NCBI GenBank assembly: GCA_964236495.1 | Contig: CAXSBR010000049.1 | Location: forward strand, 1-7,173 | DNA: 7,173 bases | From: CAXSBR01 sp964236495 | Lineage (GTDB): Bacteria > Actinomycetota > Actinomycetes > Mycobacteriales > Jatrophihabitantaceae | Reading direction: 5' to 3' | In this document: in pieces, positions 6,999-7,173 of the stretch | Layout of the letters: the number at the start of each line of letters is the position of its first letter | Position numbering within the stretch: position 1 is the first letter of the stretch | The notes under the pieces: model-generated | Seen by the model: only the letters and a program-made list of their open reading frames with translations | The model's database searches: none | What the model was told of the DNA's origin: nothing | Translations under genes and position numbers: made by a program

Positions 6999-7018
6999 GG
7001 CAGACGTAGCGGTCTGCC
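6999..7018 (+). terminator. Hairpin downstream of the LacI-type gene
   Basis: GGCAGAC and GTCTGCC form a perfect 7-bp stem around a 6-nt loop, 37 bp after the stop codon and 26 bp before the tRNA. No U-tract follows. An alternative stem, CCGCTA (6989-6994) with TAGCGG (7007-7012), uses part of the same bases and would exclude it. Termination of the regulator mRNA ahead of the tRNA is the likely role. Confidence 0.5.
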
Positions 7019-7044
7019 ACACTGGACGGCGCATTCGTAGCGAC

Positions 7045-7117
7045 GCTGGCGTGGCGCAATTGGTAGCGCACCCGACTTGTAATCGGGCGGTTAGGGGTTC
7101 AAGTCCCCTCGCCAGCT
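7045..7117 (+). tRNA. tRNA-Thr (anticodon UGU)
   Basis: A full cloverleaf can be folded by eye. The acceptor GCTGGCG (7045-7051) pairs with CGCCAGC (7110-7116), and the discriminator is T7117. The D stem GCGC/GCGC (7054-7057, 7066-7069) encloses an AATTGGTA loop. The anticodon stem CCCGA/TCGGG (7071-7075, 7083-7087) holds the loop CTTGTAA, anticodon TGT at 7078-7080. A 5-nt variable loop precedes the T stem AGGGG/CCCCT (7093-7097, 7105-7109) with the loop TTCAAGT. The CCA end is not encoded and must be added enzymatically. The tRNA reads ACA and, by wobble, other threonine codons. Confidence 0.97.
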
Positions 7118-7173
7118 CTTTGTGATGTCGCAAGACATACCGAACGGTTGAACCCCTGATTATCGCCATCGTG

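Noticed and set aside
6915..7169. Minus-strand open frame across tRNA-Thr.
   Set aside because: It is the familiar spurious frame antisense to a tRNA; the cloverleaf is complete on the plus strand.

Overview
The window looks like chromosomal DNA of a high-GC actinomycete, most likely in or near the Mycobacteriaceae. The reasons are the GC-rich codon use, GTG starts, the cysS-rlmB pair, TANNNT -10 elements placed 7-8 nt before start codons (the leaderless arrangement common in mycobacteria), and a tRNA without an encoded CCA end. No phage, transposon, CRISPR or toxin gene is visible. The gene content is mostly ordinary; the unusual material lies in regulatory and repeat DNA.

Layout. (1) Positions 1-1247, minus strand: a four-helix membrane protein with a low-complexity tail, followed through an ATGA overlap by the N-terminal half of a PLP enzyme of the cystathionine gamma-synthase/lyase family, cut by the window edge. 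(2) 1377-1784, plus strand: a small unknown four-helix membrane protein, divergent from the first. (3) 1836-4232, plus strand: cysS (cysteinyl-tRNA synthetase) and rlmB (23S rRNA Gm2251-type methyltransferase), abutting stop to start, behind what looks like a leaderless promoter. (4) 4233-4462: a convergent gap with an 18-bp tandem repeat and a strong hairpin. (5) 4463-5554, minus strand: a stand-alone ABC ATPase of the MalK/UgpC/MsiK type. (6) 5555-5863: a 309-bp divergent control region. (7) 5864-6961, plus strand: a LacI-family regulator, probably leaderless, with a hairpin behind it. (8) 7045-7117: tRNA-Thr(UGU).

How the parts may work together. CysS and RlmB are translation housekeeping. 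The ATPase and the LacI regulator are divergent and share a control region in which the pentamer GCACC/GGTGC occurs seven times, including two inverted pairs. One pair sits in the spacer of a candidate ATPase promoter, and one single copy lies between the regulator's -10 and its start codon. The simplest reading is that the regulator represses both itself and the ATPase, so a sugar signal would set the supply of an ATPase shared by several importers. That is an inference. The PLP enzyme belongs to sulfur amino-acid metabolism; nothing here proves a link between it and cysS.

Three places (600-653, 4307-4360, 5762-5815) each hold three tandem 18-bp units of unrelated sequence, one inside a gene and two between genes. 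This is the oddest large-scale pattern in the window. I see no clear evidence of a wholly new biological system.
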